This document shows positions 1 through 5,599 of a stretch of 5,627 nucleotides of DNA, one piece after another (position 1 is the first letter of the stretch; each line of letters opens with the position of its first letter). A program made the position numbers and the translations under genes. Source of the stretch: JAGVSR01 sp046074825 (lineage in GTDB: Bacteria; Pseudomonadota; Alphaproteobacteria; Rhizobiales; Hyphomicrobiaceae). The DNA is taken from positions 1-5,627 of the forward strand of contig JBJTOZ010000024.1 in the NCBI GenBank assembly GCA_046074825.1, in the 5' to 3' direction. Under the pieces are notes generated by a model. The model was not told where the DNA came from, made no database searches, and was given only the letters and a program-made list of their open reading frames with translations.

Positions 1-46
1 ATTCCGAATCCAAAGGTCGCAGGTTCGACTCCTGCCGGGTGCGCCA
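1..46 (+). tRNA. tRNA-Arg (anticodon CCG), 3' part only
   Basis: This is the 3' portion of a tRNA cut by the left window edge. The anticodon loop at 2-8 reads TTCCGAA, giving anticodon CCG at 4-6 (decodes CGG, arginine). The 3' anticodon strand is TCCAA (9-13) and the variable loop is AGGTC (14-18). The T arm is GCAGG / TTCGACT / CCTGC (19-35). The acceptor strand is CGGGTGC (36-42), the discriminator is G43, and CCA is encoded (44-46). With this register every segment has standard length. The D arm, the 5' acceptor strand and the 5' anticodon strand lie outside the window, so the fold is only half testable. A one-base shift would give UCC (Gly), but that lengthens the variable loop to six bases and is less likely. 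Confidence 0.88.
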
Positions 47-145
47 AATTTCAATAATAACTTTTTTACATTTCAGAAGTCTTTTCCCAAACACTTCAAG
101 TTTTAGCAAACACCACAACAAAGGGGAGAAGTTTTTCGTCCTGCC

Positions 146-168
146 GTCCTCTTTGTTTGAGGGCTTTT
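146..168 (+). terminator. possible weak intrinsic terminator after the tRNA
   Basis: GTCCTC (146-151) pairs with GAGGGC (159-164) across a 7-base T-rich loop, with one G-T wobble, and TTTT (165-168) follows. It lies about 100 bases after the tRNA 3' end and points with tRNA transcription. The stem is short and the T tract is only four bases, so this is a candidate only. No convincing terminator is seen for the convergent oxidase gene on the other strand; just past its stop there is a run of T residues (minus strand, 220-214) but no stem in front of it. Confidence 0.3.
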
Positions 169-222
169 AAATTTGGGTATTTCTATTTGGAGACATCTCA
201 TTCCAACATACCGAAAAAAACT

Positions 223-1884
223 TTAAACAGGAGAAGTCCCTTTAATTCCTAAGGCTTCAAGAACTTCAAGACCTGCTCGAATACCTTCAGAGGCTCCGCC
301 CTCCATAAATCCTTGGAAATCAATCGAACAATGCTCACCCGCAAAATGAATAGGTCCTTGCGGCATGCGTTCGTAGCCAGCAAAGGATGTGTATTGACCA
401 ACGCGCCAATAAGAATAGGCTATATTGAGGTTGGGATCTAAAAACGGGACCGAAAGCGCTGCACGATTATTCCATCGAGATCCAATACCTGGGAAAATAA
501 AACTTAATTTCGAAAGAAAATTCGAAACAGACCTTGAAATGTATTTGTCGTTCAATCCTTTTCCATCATATAAAGAATATGGTGTGCTAGGTTTGTAGGA
601 TTCTGCAACATTTCCTCCTGAATAATTCACTAGTAGCCCCCTATTCCCAGATTGAGCTCGACTTGTTTCCCAAGTGCTTTGAAAACCGAGATCCGTGAAG
701 ACCTCACCAGAAGAAGCATGGGGCACATCGTTCCAATATCGTGAGGCAAATTGCATTTGCAGTTTTGCATTTCTGCCAGATCCGATTTGCGTAATAGCCA
801 TAACCTTTTTTTGATCGAAATTCGCATTACGGTAATCGAGCTTTCTTAATATACTAAAGGGCAATGCAAGAATGACAAGATCGAAGAGAGCAGTTTGTTT
901 TCCAGATGGACTGCTAAAAGTCAGAGAAACTTGATTGTTTGTTTTGGCAATGGAGATGAGCTTATAGTTTTTTTCAAGACGAATGAGAGATCCTGTTTGT
1001 GAAAGATCATCGACGATAGCTTGCGTGAGCTTATCGTTGCCTCCATTTATGTGATAGGCTTCATCTGAAAGACCAAAGAGTGACAAGCTTCCATTGTTTG
1101 GTTGATAGCCAAGAAGGTAAATTAAGTTCAAAGCCGACTGGTCTGATGTCTCAGCGCCATATTCTGCCGTGTAGGCAACATCGAGCAAACATCCCATTAA
1201 TGAATTATGACCGCCTTGAACACGCGTATCTATCCATTGATAGATGCTCATCTGATCCAAGATCTGTCCTTCTCTTGTAAAAGAATTCCAAAGAGTGGGA
1301 TATCCTGCAGCCTTTAAATCCGCACTGAGAGAAGGCCAAAGTTTTCTAAAGTCATCATATGCCTCCTCAACGGAATAAGGAGCACCCTTAATCCAAAATG
1401 TTTCATTTGTTCCTTTTGGCTCGGATAATAGGACGTTATCCATTTGTAACTTGTAGCGATTAGCAAGTTTAAGAATTGTTTTGTGATTGCTGTCGATTAG
1501 CTCTCCGCACCACTCGCTGACTTGTCCATCTTCCCAAAATTTGGAAAGACTGTGTATACGACCACCAATACGACCTGAAGCTTCAAACAAGCTTGCAGCC
1601 ACACCGTTTTCGTGAAGTGTTAACGCAGCAGCAAGACCCGCAATGCCTCCTCCAACGATAGCAACTTTCACATTTGAATTTTTCGACACAAAAGCAGATC
1701 TTGCACTATTCAGAGGTAAAATTGAATTTGCGACCACTGCACCGCTAGCAGCCATAAGAGAACGACGCGTAATTTCTTGTTTTTTTAGATCGCGAAATTT
1801 TCCAGGCGATATTCCAATAGCATCTGACAGAGCACAATCGTTTGCAAACGACTGAAAGATTTTAATGAGACGACTTCGAGCCAT
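223..1884 (-). CDS. Tat-exported flavin monoamine oxidase / L-amino-acid oxidase family protein
   Basis: This 553-residue FAD-dependent amine oxidase would oxidise an amine or amino acid to the imine (then aldehyde or keto acid) and release H2O2 and ammonia; the substrate cannot be read from sequence. The N-terminus carries a twin-arginine motif, TRRSLM (39-44), followed by a hydrophobic stretch (about 45-58), so export of the folded, FAD-loaded enzyme is inferred. The Rossmann motif is GGGIAG (78-83), with E101 ending the second strand and GRIGGR (104-109) after it. K374 in NAKLQMQF fits the conserved flavin-facing lysine of the family. The C-terminal FAD motif is FAGEH (514-518) followed by GFMEGGASEG (525-534). 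All core motifs are intact. The ATG is chosen because an in-frame stop lies seven codons upstream and no later start precedes the Tat motif; its ribosome binding site is weak. The 38 residues before the Tat motif are unusually long. The length exceeds typical 450-500 residue relatives mainly through this extension. Confidence 0.94.
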   Translation of the reverse strand: MARSRLIKIFQSFANDCALSDAIGISPGKFRDLKKQEITRRSLMAASGAVVANSILPLNSARSAFVSKNSNVKVAIVGGGIAGLAAALTLHENGVAASLFEASGRIGGRIHSLSKFWEDGQVSEWCGELIDSNHKTILKLANRYKLQMDNVLLSEPKGTNETFWIKGAPYSVEEAYDDFRKLWPSLSADLKAAGYPTLWNSFTREGQILDQMSIYQWIDTRVQGGHNSLMGCLLDVAYTAEYGAETSDQSALNLIYLLGYQPNNGSLSLFGLSDEAYHINGGNDKLTQAIVDDLSQTGSLIRLEKNYKLISIAKTNNQVSLTFSSPSGKQTALFDLVILALPFSILRKLDYRNANFDQKKVMAITQIGSGRNAKLQMQFASRYWNDVPHASSGEVFTDLGFQSTWETSRAQSGNRGLLVNYSGGNVAESYKPSTPYSLYDGKGLNDKYISRSVSNFLSKLSFIFPGIGSRWNNRAALSVPFLDPNLNIAYSYWRVGQYTSFAGYERMPQGPIHFAGEHCSIDFQGFMEGGASEGIRAGLEVLEALGIKGTSPV

Positions 1885-1948
1885 TTCGATGAGCGTGGCA
1901 ATTTAAAAAAGGATAAAAATAAATGTAAGATCAGAAACATCAAAAGTC

Positions 1949-1977
1949 ATAATGATAATTTTAAATTTGTATATCAA
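1949..1977 (-). promoter_or_regulatory. candidate sigma-70 type promoter for the amine oxidase gene
   Basis: Read on the minus strand, TTGATA (1977-1972, five of six matches to the -35 consensus) is followed after exactly 17 bases by CATTAT (1954-1949, four of six matches to the -10 consensus). Transcription would start near 1942, leaving a leader of roughly 58 bases before the oxidase ATG. The region is very AT-rich, so chance matches are common; the correct spacing and position are the main support. Confidence 0.4.
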
Positions 1978-1995
1978 TACTACTTAAAATATTAT
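1967..1995 (+). promoter_or_regulatory. candidate divergent promoter, plus strand
   Basis: TTGTAT (1967-1972) is followed after 17 bases by TATTAT (1990-1995), a five-of-six -10 match. It overlaps the candidate oxidase promoter on the opposite strand. A transcript would start near 2002, with no ORF before 2194, so it would have either a long leader or a non-coding product. The -35 element is poor (three of six). Confidence 0.27.
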
Positions 1996-2193
1996 GAAAG
2001 AGCTTCATTGAAGATTAAAAAGAACAAGACAAAATCACAGGCAGCGCATGCGATGCTCACGCATACCCCCTCTCACAAACCCTATGAATTGCGGCAAATA
2101 AACGGGTTAAGACTGTATTAATAGTAACTCTAACACTGATAAATTTAGCATTAATGAAAATTAAAAAACTAAAATTGGTTGGGAGATCTTTCT

Positions 2194-2301
2194 TTGCATA
2201 GAAAATGGGGAAAGGCAGAGCAGGTTATCGAAGATCGCTTTCTGAGAAGCTTCTTTCCTTACCTCCCGCTCTTGGAAGGTGCGGTGCTTGGGCAAGATTG
2301 A
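2194..2301 (+). CDS. possible 35-residue small protein, TTG start
   Basis: This short reading frame begins LHRKWGKAEQ (initiator TTG, so fMet in practice), has a charged first half and a more hydrophobic, aromatic second half around FFPYLPLL, and ends GQD. GGGAG (2181-2185) lies eight bases before the TTG, which is good spacing. The initiation region matches that of the 63-residue gene at 14 of 16 bases (2182-2197 versus 2613-2628). Similarity does not continue into the coding parts. I recognise no family. It could equally be a gene remnant or a chance ORF; the ribosome binding site is the only real support. Confidence 0.22.
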   Translation: MHRKWGKAEQVIEDRFLRSFFPYLPLLEGAVLGQD

Positions 2302-2359
2302 GATACACATCCAAGCATAGACATACTGCATCCTATTCTCTGCCAGATTAGCTTAAATT

Positions 2360-2467
2360 ATGCTTTCATTTTCCCTTGTTATTCTTGCTTTTTCTGCTTT
2401 CCATTCCTTTGCAATCAATGCGAAGCCTCTGCGATATCTCCACTGTCGTATAAAAACATCTCTTTAA
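2360..2467 (+). CDS. possible 35-residue ORF with a signal-peptide-like start
   Basis: The frame opens with ATG and a hydrophobic run, MLSFSLVILAFSAFHSFA, that resembles a signal peptide h-region with a small-residue end, followed by a short basic tail ending KTSL. It has no positively charged n-region and no clear Shine-Dalgarno sequence, and nothing in-frame continues it. It may be the stump of a decayed exported protein or chance translation of a pyrimidine-rich stretch. It ends just before the leader of the 63-residue gene. Confidence 0.13.
   Translation: MLSFSLVILAFSAFHSFAINAKPLRYLHCRIKTSL
2449..2454 (+). promoter_or_regulatory. candidate -10 element for the 63-residue gene
   Basis: TATAAA matches five of six -10 positions and would place a start near 2461, giving a leader of about 165 bases before the ATG at 2625. 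No good -35 hexamer lies 16-18 bases upstream, and there is no TGn extension, so activator dependence or a chance match are both possible. Confidence 0.22.
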
Positions 2468-2557
2468 GAATTTGCTTGAATTAGGGGCCTTCAGCCTGGA
2501 AATTTCCCTAAAAAGAGAGTTCGAGAATGACCGCGAGTCACGTAGTACTGTCTCTTT

Positions 2558-2618
2558 TAAGGGAACCATCTCCACTTTTCAAAGAGTAGTTCCCTTACGC
2601 CCTTTTGACCATGGAGAT
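2558..2618 (+). promoter_or_regulatory. structured leader that may mask the ribosome binding site
   Basis: TAAGGGAAC (2558-2566) and GTTCCCTTA (2589-2597) form a perfect 9-base inverted repeat with a 22-base loop. The loop contains ATCTCCA (2568-2574), the exact complement of TGGAGAT (2612-2618), which includes the Shine-Dalgarno GGAG of the 63-residue gene. Loop-to-downstream pairing of this kind is the geometry of an H-type pseudoknot. A competing helix, CTCTTT (2552-2557) with AAAGAG (2581-2586), is also possible. The complementarity is seen directly; regulation of translation is inference. Confidence 0.35.
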
Positions 2619-2624
2619 ATTTCT

Positions 2625-2816
2625 ATGCCTGTGATCGACTTAAATGAGATTGACATCGAAACATTAATCTACGCTCTTAACGTAGCAAAATCAGACCTCA
2701 AGGAGTCTCTTGCAGATCCCACCCAAACCACAGATGATAAGTCCGAATGGGAAGAATATATCACCGAGATTGAGCAAGTGAGCGCAAAAATCAATGTTGC
2801 TCGAAAAGCGGCTTGA
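2625..2816 (+). CDS. hypothetical acidic helical small protein (63 residues)
   Basis: I do not recognise this family. The protein begins MPVIDLNEID and appears to form two amphipathic helices, roughly 10-30 (ETLIYALNVAKSDLKESLA) and 40-61 (SEWEEYITEIEQVSAKI), joined by a short polar turn containing DPTQTTDD. It is strongly acidic, with 14 Asp/Glu against 6 Lys/Arg, has no cysteine, and has no signal peptide or membrane segment, so it is probably cytosolic. The ATG is chosen because GGAG (2613-2616) lies eight bases upstream. An upstream TTG at 2472 in the same frame would give 114 residues but has no ribosome binding site, and the extra residues look like translated leader. A strong terminator 40 bases downstream supports a monocistronic gene. 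A partner-binding or regulatory role would be a guess. Confidence 0.65.
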   Translation: MPVIDLNEIDIETLIYALNVAKSDLKESLADPTQTTDDKSEWEEYITEIEQVSAKINVARKAA

Positions 2817-2855
2817 TGGCCCGAACTTTCGAAAATAATAGGAGAGTAAACAGAT

Positions 2856-2882
2856 AAGGTGGACCTCGCGGGTCCACCTTTT
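2856..2882 (+). terminator. intrinsic terminator after the 63-residue gene
   Basis: AAGGTGGACC (2856-2865) and GGTCCACCTT (2871-2880) form a perfect 10-base stem around the loop TCGCG, and the T run (2879-2882) overlaps the stem end. The stem is GC-rich in its core and begins 40 bases after the stop codon. There is no matching T tract on the minus strand, so it acts in the plus direction and indicates that the AsmA gene is transcribed separately. Confidence 0.85.
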
Positions 2883-2915
2883 GTATTTATGGACCCGTAC
2901 ATATCCCTTAGAATC

Positions 2916-2946
2916 AAAGACATCTTGCACAAAAAAGAATGTCTTT
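2916..2946 (+). repeat. imperfect hairpin in the spacer
   Basis: AAAGACAT (2916-2923) pairs with ATGTCTTT (2939-2946), and three further pairs are possible inside after a one-base bulge. TTTT (2944-2947) overlaps the stem end. It could be a weak second terminator, but the stem is AT-rich and GGGG follows the T residues. Its role is unclear. Confidence 0.3.
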
Positions 2947-2967
2947 TGGGGAGGACGACCCATTTAA

Positions 2968-2990
2968 GGCCCCTTTTATAAAAGGCGGCC
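2968..2990. repeat. palindrome upstream of the AsmA gene, possible operator
   Basis: CCTTTTATAAAAGG (2972-2985) is a perfect 14-base palindrome. Flanking GGCC at 2968-2971 and 2987-2990 extends the symmetry to 11 bases per arm with one unpaired C at 2986. A palindrome with no loop suits a dimeric DNA-binding protein better than an RNA hairpin, and no T tract follows on either strand. It lies 112 bases before the chosen AsmA start, just upstream of the weak promoter candidate, so an operator role is plausible but inferred. Confidence 0.4.
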
Positions 2991-2997
2991 ACAAAAA

Positions 2998-3026
2998 TTG
3001 CCATTGTTGTTTGCTTTTAAAATATT
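2998..3026 (+). promoter_or_regulatory. weak promoter candidate for the AsmA gene
   Basis: TTGCCA (2998-3003, five of six -35 matches) is followed after 17 bases by AATATT (3021-3026), a poor -10. A better -10-like TAAAAT (3018-3023) has only a 14-base spacer. A promoter is expected here, because a strong terminator closes the preceding gene, but the exact elements are uncertain. Confidence 0.25.
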
Positions 3027-3101
3027 AGCGGGATCTCATCTGTGCAAAAAAAGGGGATCCACCACATCTTTATACTTACAAATACGGAAGAGAGTAAAAG
3101 G

Positions 3102-5369
3102 ATGACCACTTATCAAACAGTAAAAAGAAAAGGGCAGATGCAAACAAAGAAATCCTCCTTTATGAGCAGCTTCATTAAAATTGTCGTATCTCTCGTAGGA
3201 GGCATCCTCGGTCTAGGAGTGATAGGTATTTCATTTCTTTTTTTTCTTAATCCATCTGACATTATCCGCGAGCAACTAAAAGTAAAAATCAAGAATGAAC
3301 TCGGACGTGATTTGAGTATTGGGGGTTCTTCTTCCTTTACTTTCTACCCCTTACTTGGCGTCACGTTACAAGATGTTTCTTTATCTGGCCCCGAGGGCTT
3401 TTCAGGTGCCCCCCTTATCACTATGCAGGGCCTTGGAATTGGCATGGAATTCTTACCCTTGCTCAAGGGAAAAATTTTTGTTGACCACATCGTTTTGACA
3501 AAACCAAGTTTTCACTTTGAAGTGGATCAATCGGGCCTCAAATCTTGGGATTTTAAAAATAAATCAACTGAAAGAAAAGGAAGCACTGCGGTACCAGATA
3601 CGCAACGGGGGGAACAAGATAAGACAGATGCAAGCTCCTTGGACAAAACGACAGATGCCGCATCCTCCTCTATCCCATTGGGACACCTTTCCCTTAGAAA
3701 AATTCGAGTTGAGGACGGGACTTTTAATTATGGGGATTTAGGGAACAACACCAAAGAAATAGTCACTGATGTCAATTTTGAGGTAAGCCTTCCCGATCTT
3801 GGCGGTGAAGCAGAGCTTTCTGGTCGAACGGCATGGCGAGGGGAAACGTTTCTTTTTGCCTCAAAAGTTCAATCCGTAAAAAATCTACTCTCCAATGAAC
3901 CAGCCCAATTAACTGTGCAAATTGAGGGAGGTTCTGTAACAGCGTCCTTTAAGGGTATACTGAACCCAAAAACGGAGGGAGAAAGTACGGGTAAACTCTC
4001 CGTAGAAGTCCCCTCTCTCTCTTACCTTCTAGCTTTGACAAAAGGTCAAGATTTTAAAACGAAACCTACTGATCCCTGCAGCCTTTCCGGCAACCTCGCC
4101 CTCCGCAAAAATATACATACCTTGAACGTTGCCTCCCTAAGATGTCCCTCCTCTCAAGGCACTGGCGAAGTGACAATCATCACCAATCAAGAACGTCCTT
4201 TCATCAAAGCCCGTCTGGATTTTTCGAAACTTAATCTGCCCTTCATCTCCACAAGGGGGTCTGAGGTGGAAATCCAAGAAACCCCACAAAACAAGGAGGG
4301 AGAGCAAAAAGAGGTCCCCCAATCCTCTGACCAGGACCAACAGCCTTCCTCTCGAGGCACCAAAAAAGTTGGGTGGGACGAGGCTCCCTTGGATTATGGC
4401 ACTTTAGGGGGAGCCGATTTAGAGGCCACCTTGCGTGTTGAAGAGGGGAGTCTCAAAGACATCAAATTTGGAAAATCCCTGATCCTGTTGAGTTTAAAAA
4501 ACAGAATTCTTGAGACAAAGCTCAACAATATCAATCTCTACGAGGGAACTGCAAAAGGTACTGTGGTGGTTAATGCTACTGACCCCAAAACCCCAGAAAT
4601 AGATACAAATCTCGACATCAGCACTATCCAACTGCAGTCTTTTTTGAGGGATGCTGCCCGTATGGATTGGTTGATGGGCAAGGGTTCCCTCCTTATCAAA
4701 ATTAAAGGCAAGGGCCCAACCCAAAAAGCACTCGTGGAGTCATTGTCAGGATCTGCAGATTTAAAACTCCAAGACGGTGCAATTGTGGGAATGAATGTGG
4801 CAGGCCTCTTTCGAAACCAGAACAAAGGGTTTCTAGGAGGTCTTAAAAGCACCCCATCAGAGAAAACCGATTTCAGCGAGCTTTCCTCTCATTGGTCGAT
4901 CGCTCAAGGGGTGGCCCGTAATGAAGACTTGCAATTATTGAGCCCACTTCTCAGGGTCTCGGGTTCGGGAGATATCCTACTGGCCAATCGCAGTTTTGAT
5001 TATGGTTTGCGGCCCAGTCTCGTTGCAGATCTCTCAGGACAGGGAGGGAATCAAAACTTGTCTGGTATTTTGCTCCCCGTGCGCATCCATGGGCCTTGGG
5101 AGAAGCCAAAGTTTTCCCCAGACATAAAGGGAATCCTCGATGATCCCAACAAGACTGTTGAAACAATCAAGGAAATAGGAAAGCAATTTAAAGGCAAAAA
5201 TGCTGCAGATATTTTGAACACCATCTTGGGCAAAGGCGATGGCTCGTCCCCATCGCAAAACACAAATCAGGATCCAAATTCTTCTCCGTCTGCGGCCCCA
5301 AACCAAACTACCCCACCTCCAAAAACCTCGAAAACTGAGCAGTTTTTGAAACAATTTCTAAATCCTTAA
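3102..5369 (+). CDS. AsmA family inner-membrane-anchored protein
   Basis: AsmA-like proteins are anchored in the inner membrane with a large periplasmic part; the family is linked to outer-membrane biogenesis and bridge-like lipid transport. Numbering is from this start (755 residues). One membrane helix spans about 23-49. It is followed by NPSDIIREQL and ELGRDLSIGG (to 75), the typical AsmA opening. FYPLLGVTLQDVSLS (81-95) and FLPLLKGKIFVDHIVL (117-132) are also characteristic. The C-terminal AsmA domain spans about 427-680 and includes TDFSELSSHWSIAQGVARNE (589-608) and LPVRIHGPWEKPKFSPD (658-674). Two polar low-complexity linkers (about 152-191 and 385-426) and a Pro/Ser/Asn-rich tail (711-745) separate or follow the folded parts. 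The frame is open throughout. The start is uncertain: GTG at 3042 has GGGA eight bases upstream and would add 20 residues; ATG at 3102 has GGAAGAGAG seven bases upstream; ATG at 3138 gives a shorter basic n-region more usual for the family. Confidence 0.94.
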   Translation: MTTYQTVKRKGQMQTKKSSFMSSFIKIVVSLVGGILGLGVIGISFLFFLNPSDIIREQLKVKIKNELGRDLSIGGSSSFTFYPLLGVTLQDVSLSGPEGFSGAPLITMQGLGIGMEFLPLLKGKIFVDHIVLTKPSFHFEVDQSGLKSWDFKNKSTERKGSTAVPDTQRGEQDKTDASSLDKTTDAASSSIPLGHLSLRKIRVEDGTFNYGDLGNNTKEIVTDVNFEVSLPDLGGEAELSGRTAWRGETFLFASKVQSVKNLLSNEPAQLTVQIEGGSVTASFKGILNPKTEGESTGKLSVEVPSLSYLLALTKGQDFKTKPTDPCSLSGNLALRKNIHTLNVASLRCPSSQGTGEVTIITNQERPFIKARLDFSKLNLPFISTRGSEVEIQETPQNKEGEQKEVPQSSDQDQQPSSRGTKKVGWDEAPLDYGTLGGADLEATLRVEEGSLKDIKFGKSLILLSLKNRILETKLNNINLYEGTAKGTVVVNATDPKTPEIDTNLDISTIQLQSFLRDAARMDWLMGKGSLLIKIKGKGPTQKALVESLSGSADLKLQDGAIVGMNVAGLFRNQNKGFLGGLKSTPSEKTDFSELSSHWSIAQGVARNEDLQLLSPLLRVSGSGDILLANRSFDYGLRPSLVADLSGQGGNQNLSGILLPVRIHGPWEKPKFSPDIKGILDDPNKTVETIKEIGKQFKGKNAADILNTILGKGDGSSPSQNTNQDPNSSPSAAPNQTTPPPKTSKTEQFLKQFLNP

Positions 5370-5381
5370 TAGAAACTCTCT

Positions 5382-5426
5382 AAAAGCAGTATTGCGAGTG
5401 CGCGAAAATTTTTGCAGCTGCTTTTT
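5382..5426 (+). terminator. possible terminator after the AsmA gene
   Basis: AAAAGCAG (5382-5389) pairs with CTGCTTTT (5418-5425), ending in a run of five T residues (5422-5426), beginning 13 bases after the AsmA stop codon. The 28-base loop is long, but can fold internally around the AAAATTTT stretch (5405-5412). Position and T run favour a terminator; the loop length argues for caution. Confidence 0.35.
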
Positions 5427-5457
5427 GGATATCGAGAAACATCAAAGCAAGGAGGCA

Positions 5458-5487
5458 ATGTTGAAAAAATATGGAAACAGAATTTAA
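5458..5487 (+). other. nine-codon mini-ORF behind a strong Shine-Dalgarno sequence
   Basis: AAGGAGG (5449-5455) is the best ribosome binding site in the window. The first start codon after it, ATG at 5458, is only two bases away, and the next codon, TTG at 5461, is five bases away in the same frame. Both give only an eight- or nine-residue peptide (MLKKYGNRI) ending at TAA 5485-5487. It could be a leader peptide, or the Shine-Dalgarno match may be fortuitous. Confidence 0.2.
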
Positions 5488-5599
5488 AAATGCCACAACA
5501 AAACAAAACGTGCGCGTTATACACTGTATGAAAAAATTTTTACCCAAAATGAATTTTTTTGTTGCGCATCGAAAACAATGCGATCATATGATTCATTAA
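5471..5599 (+). CDS. possible 42-residue ORF, His- and Cys-containing
   Basis: This ORF starts at ATG 5471, inside the mini-ORF but in another frame, and ends at TAA 5597-5599. The peptide begins METEFKNATT, is basic, and has H18, C19, H33, C37, H39 and H42. The strong AAGGAGG (5449-5455) lies 15 bases upstream, which is too far for efficient initiation, and an in-frame TGA at 5462-5464 rules out an earlier start. No family is recognised; chance is the simplest explanation, though it is the only reading frame that would use most of this tail region. Confidence 0.18.
   Translation: METEFKNATTKQNVRVIHCMKKFLPKMNFFVAHRKQCDHMIH

Larger units (their letters stand above)
1885..2471. other. long intergenic region, no recognised gene
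   Basis: This stretch of nearly 590 bases separates the divergent oxidase gene from the plus-strand genes. The first 150 bases are extremely AT-rich and hold the overlapping promoter candidates. At 2045-2052 there is the 8-base palindrome CGCATGCG, and ATGCG (2048-2052) can also pair with CGCAT (2060-2064). Further on, TGCTTGG (2285-2291) can pair with CCAAGCA (2311-2317), spanning the stop of a tiny ORF. Two very short plus-strand ORFs (2194-2301, 2360-2467) are listed separately. I see no tRNA, insertion sequence end or decayed known gene. Confidence 0.6.

Noticed and set aside
1..46. tRNA 3' end as an attachment site for an integrated element
   Set aside because: No second copy of the tRNA end and no integrase or phage gene occurs in the window, so there is nothing to support integration here.
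1..46. tRNA-Gly with anticodon UCC
   Set aside because: It requires shifting the anticodon loop by one base, which makes the variable loop six bases; the arginine CCG reading gives standard lengths throughout.
630..1855. Other ORFs of 65-70 residues inside the oxidase gene (630-827 minus, 1080-1280 and 1643-1855 plus)
   Set aside because: They lie wholly within an intact, motif-rich gene in other frames and show no features of their own.
2366..2575. Minus-strand ORF of 69 residues
   Set aside because: It is opposite the leader of the small gene, has no family resemblance, and its lysine/serine-rich end reflects the pyrimidine-rich plus strand.
2472..2624. In-frame N-terminal extension of the 63-residue gene from a TTG, giving 114 residues
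   Set aside because: The TTG has no ribosome binding site, the extension contains the inverted-repeat leader, and the internal ATG at 2625 has GGAG at ideal spacing.
2669..3004. Minus-strand ORFs of 111 and 90 residues covering the small gene and its terminator
   Set aside because: They run antisense through a strong plus-strand terminator and the 63-residue gene, and show no recognisable domain. The plus-strand gene has better signals.
3517..5354. Several ORFs of 67-106 residues inside the AsmA gene on both strands
   Set aside because: All are contained in the uninterrupted AsmA reading frame and look like compositional shadows.
5531..5582. AT-only inverted repeat (5531-5538 with 5552-5559) and the CGCAT/ATGCG pair (5565-5569 with 5578-5582)
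   Set aside because: The first is homopolymer-driven, the second is only five bases, and no gene is placed so that either would clearly serve as its terminator or operator.
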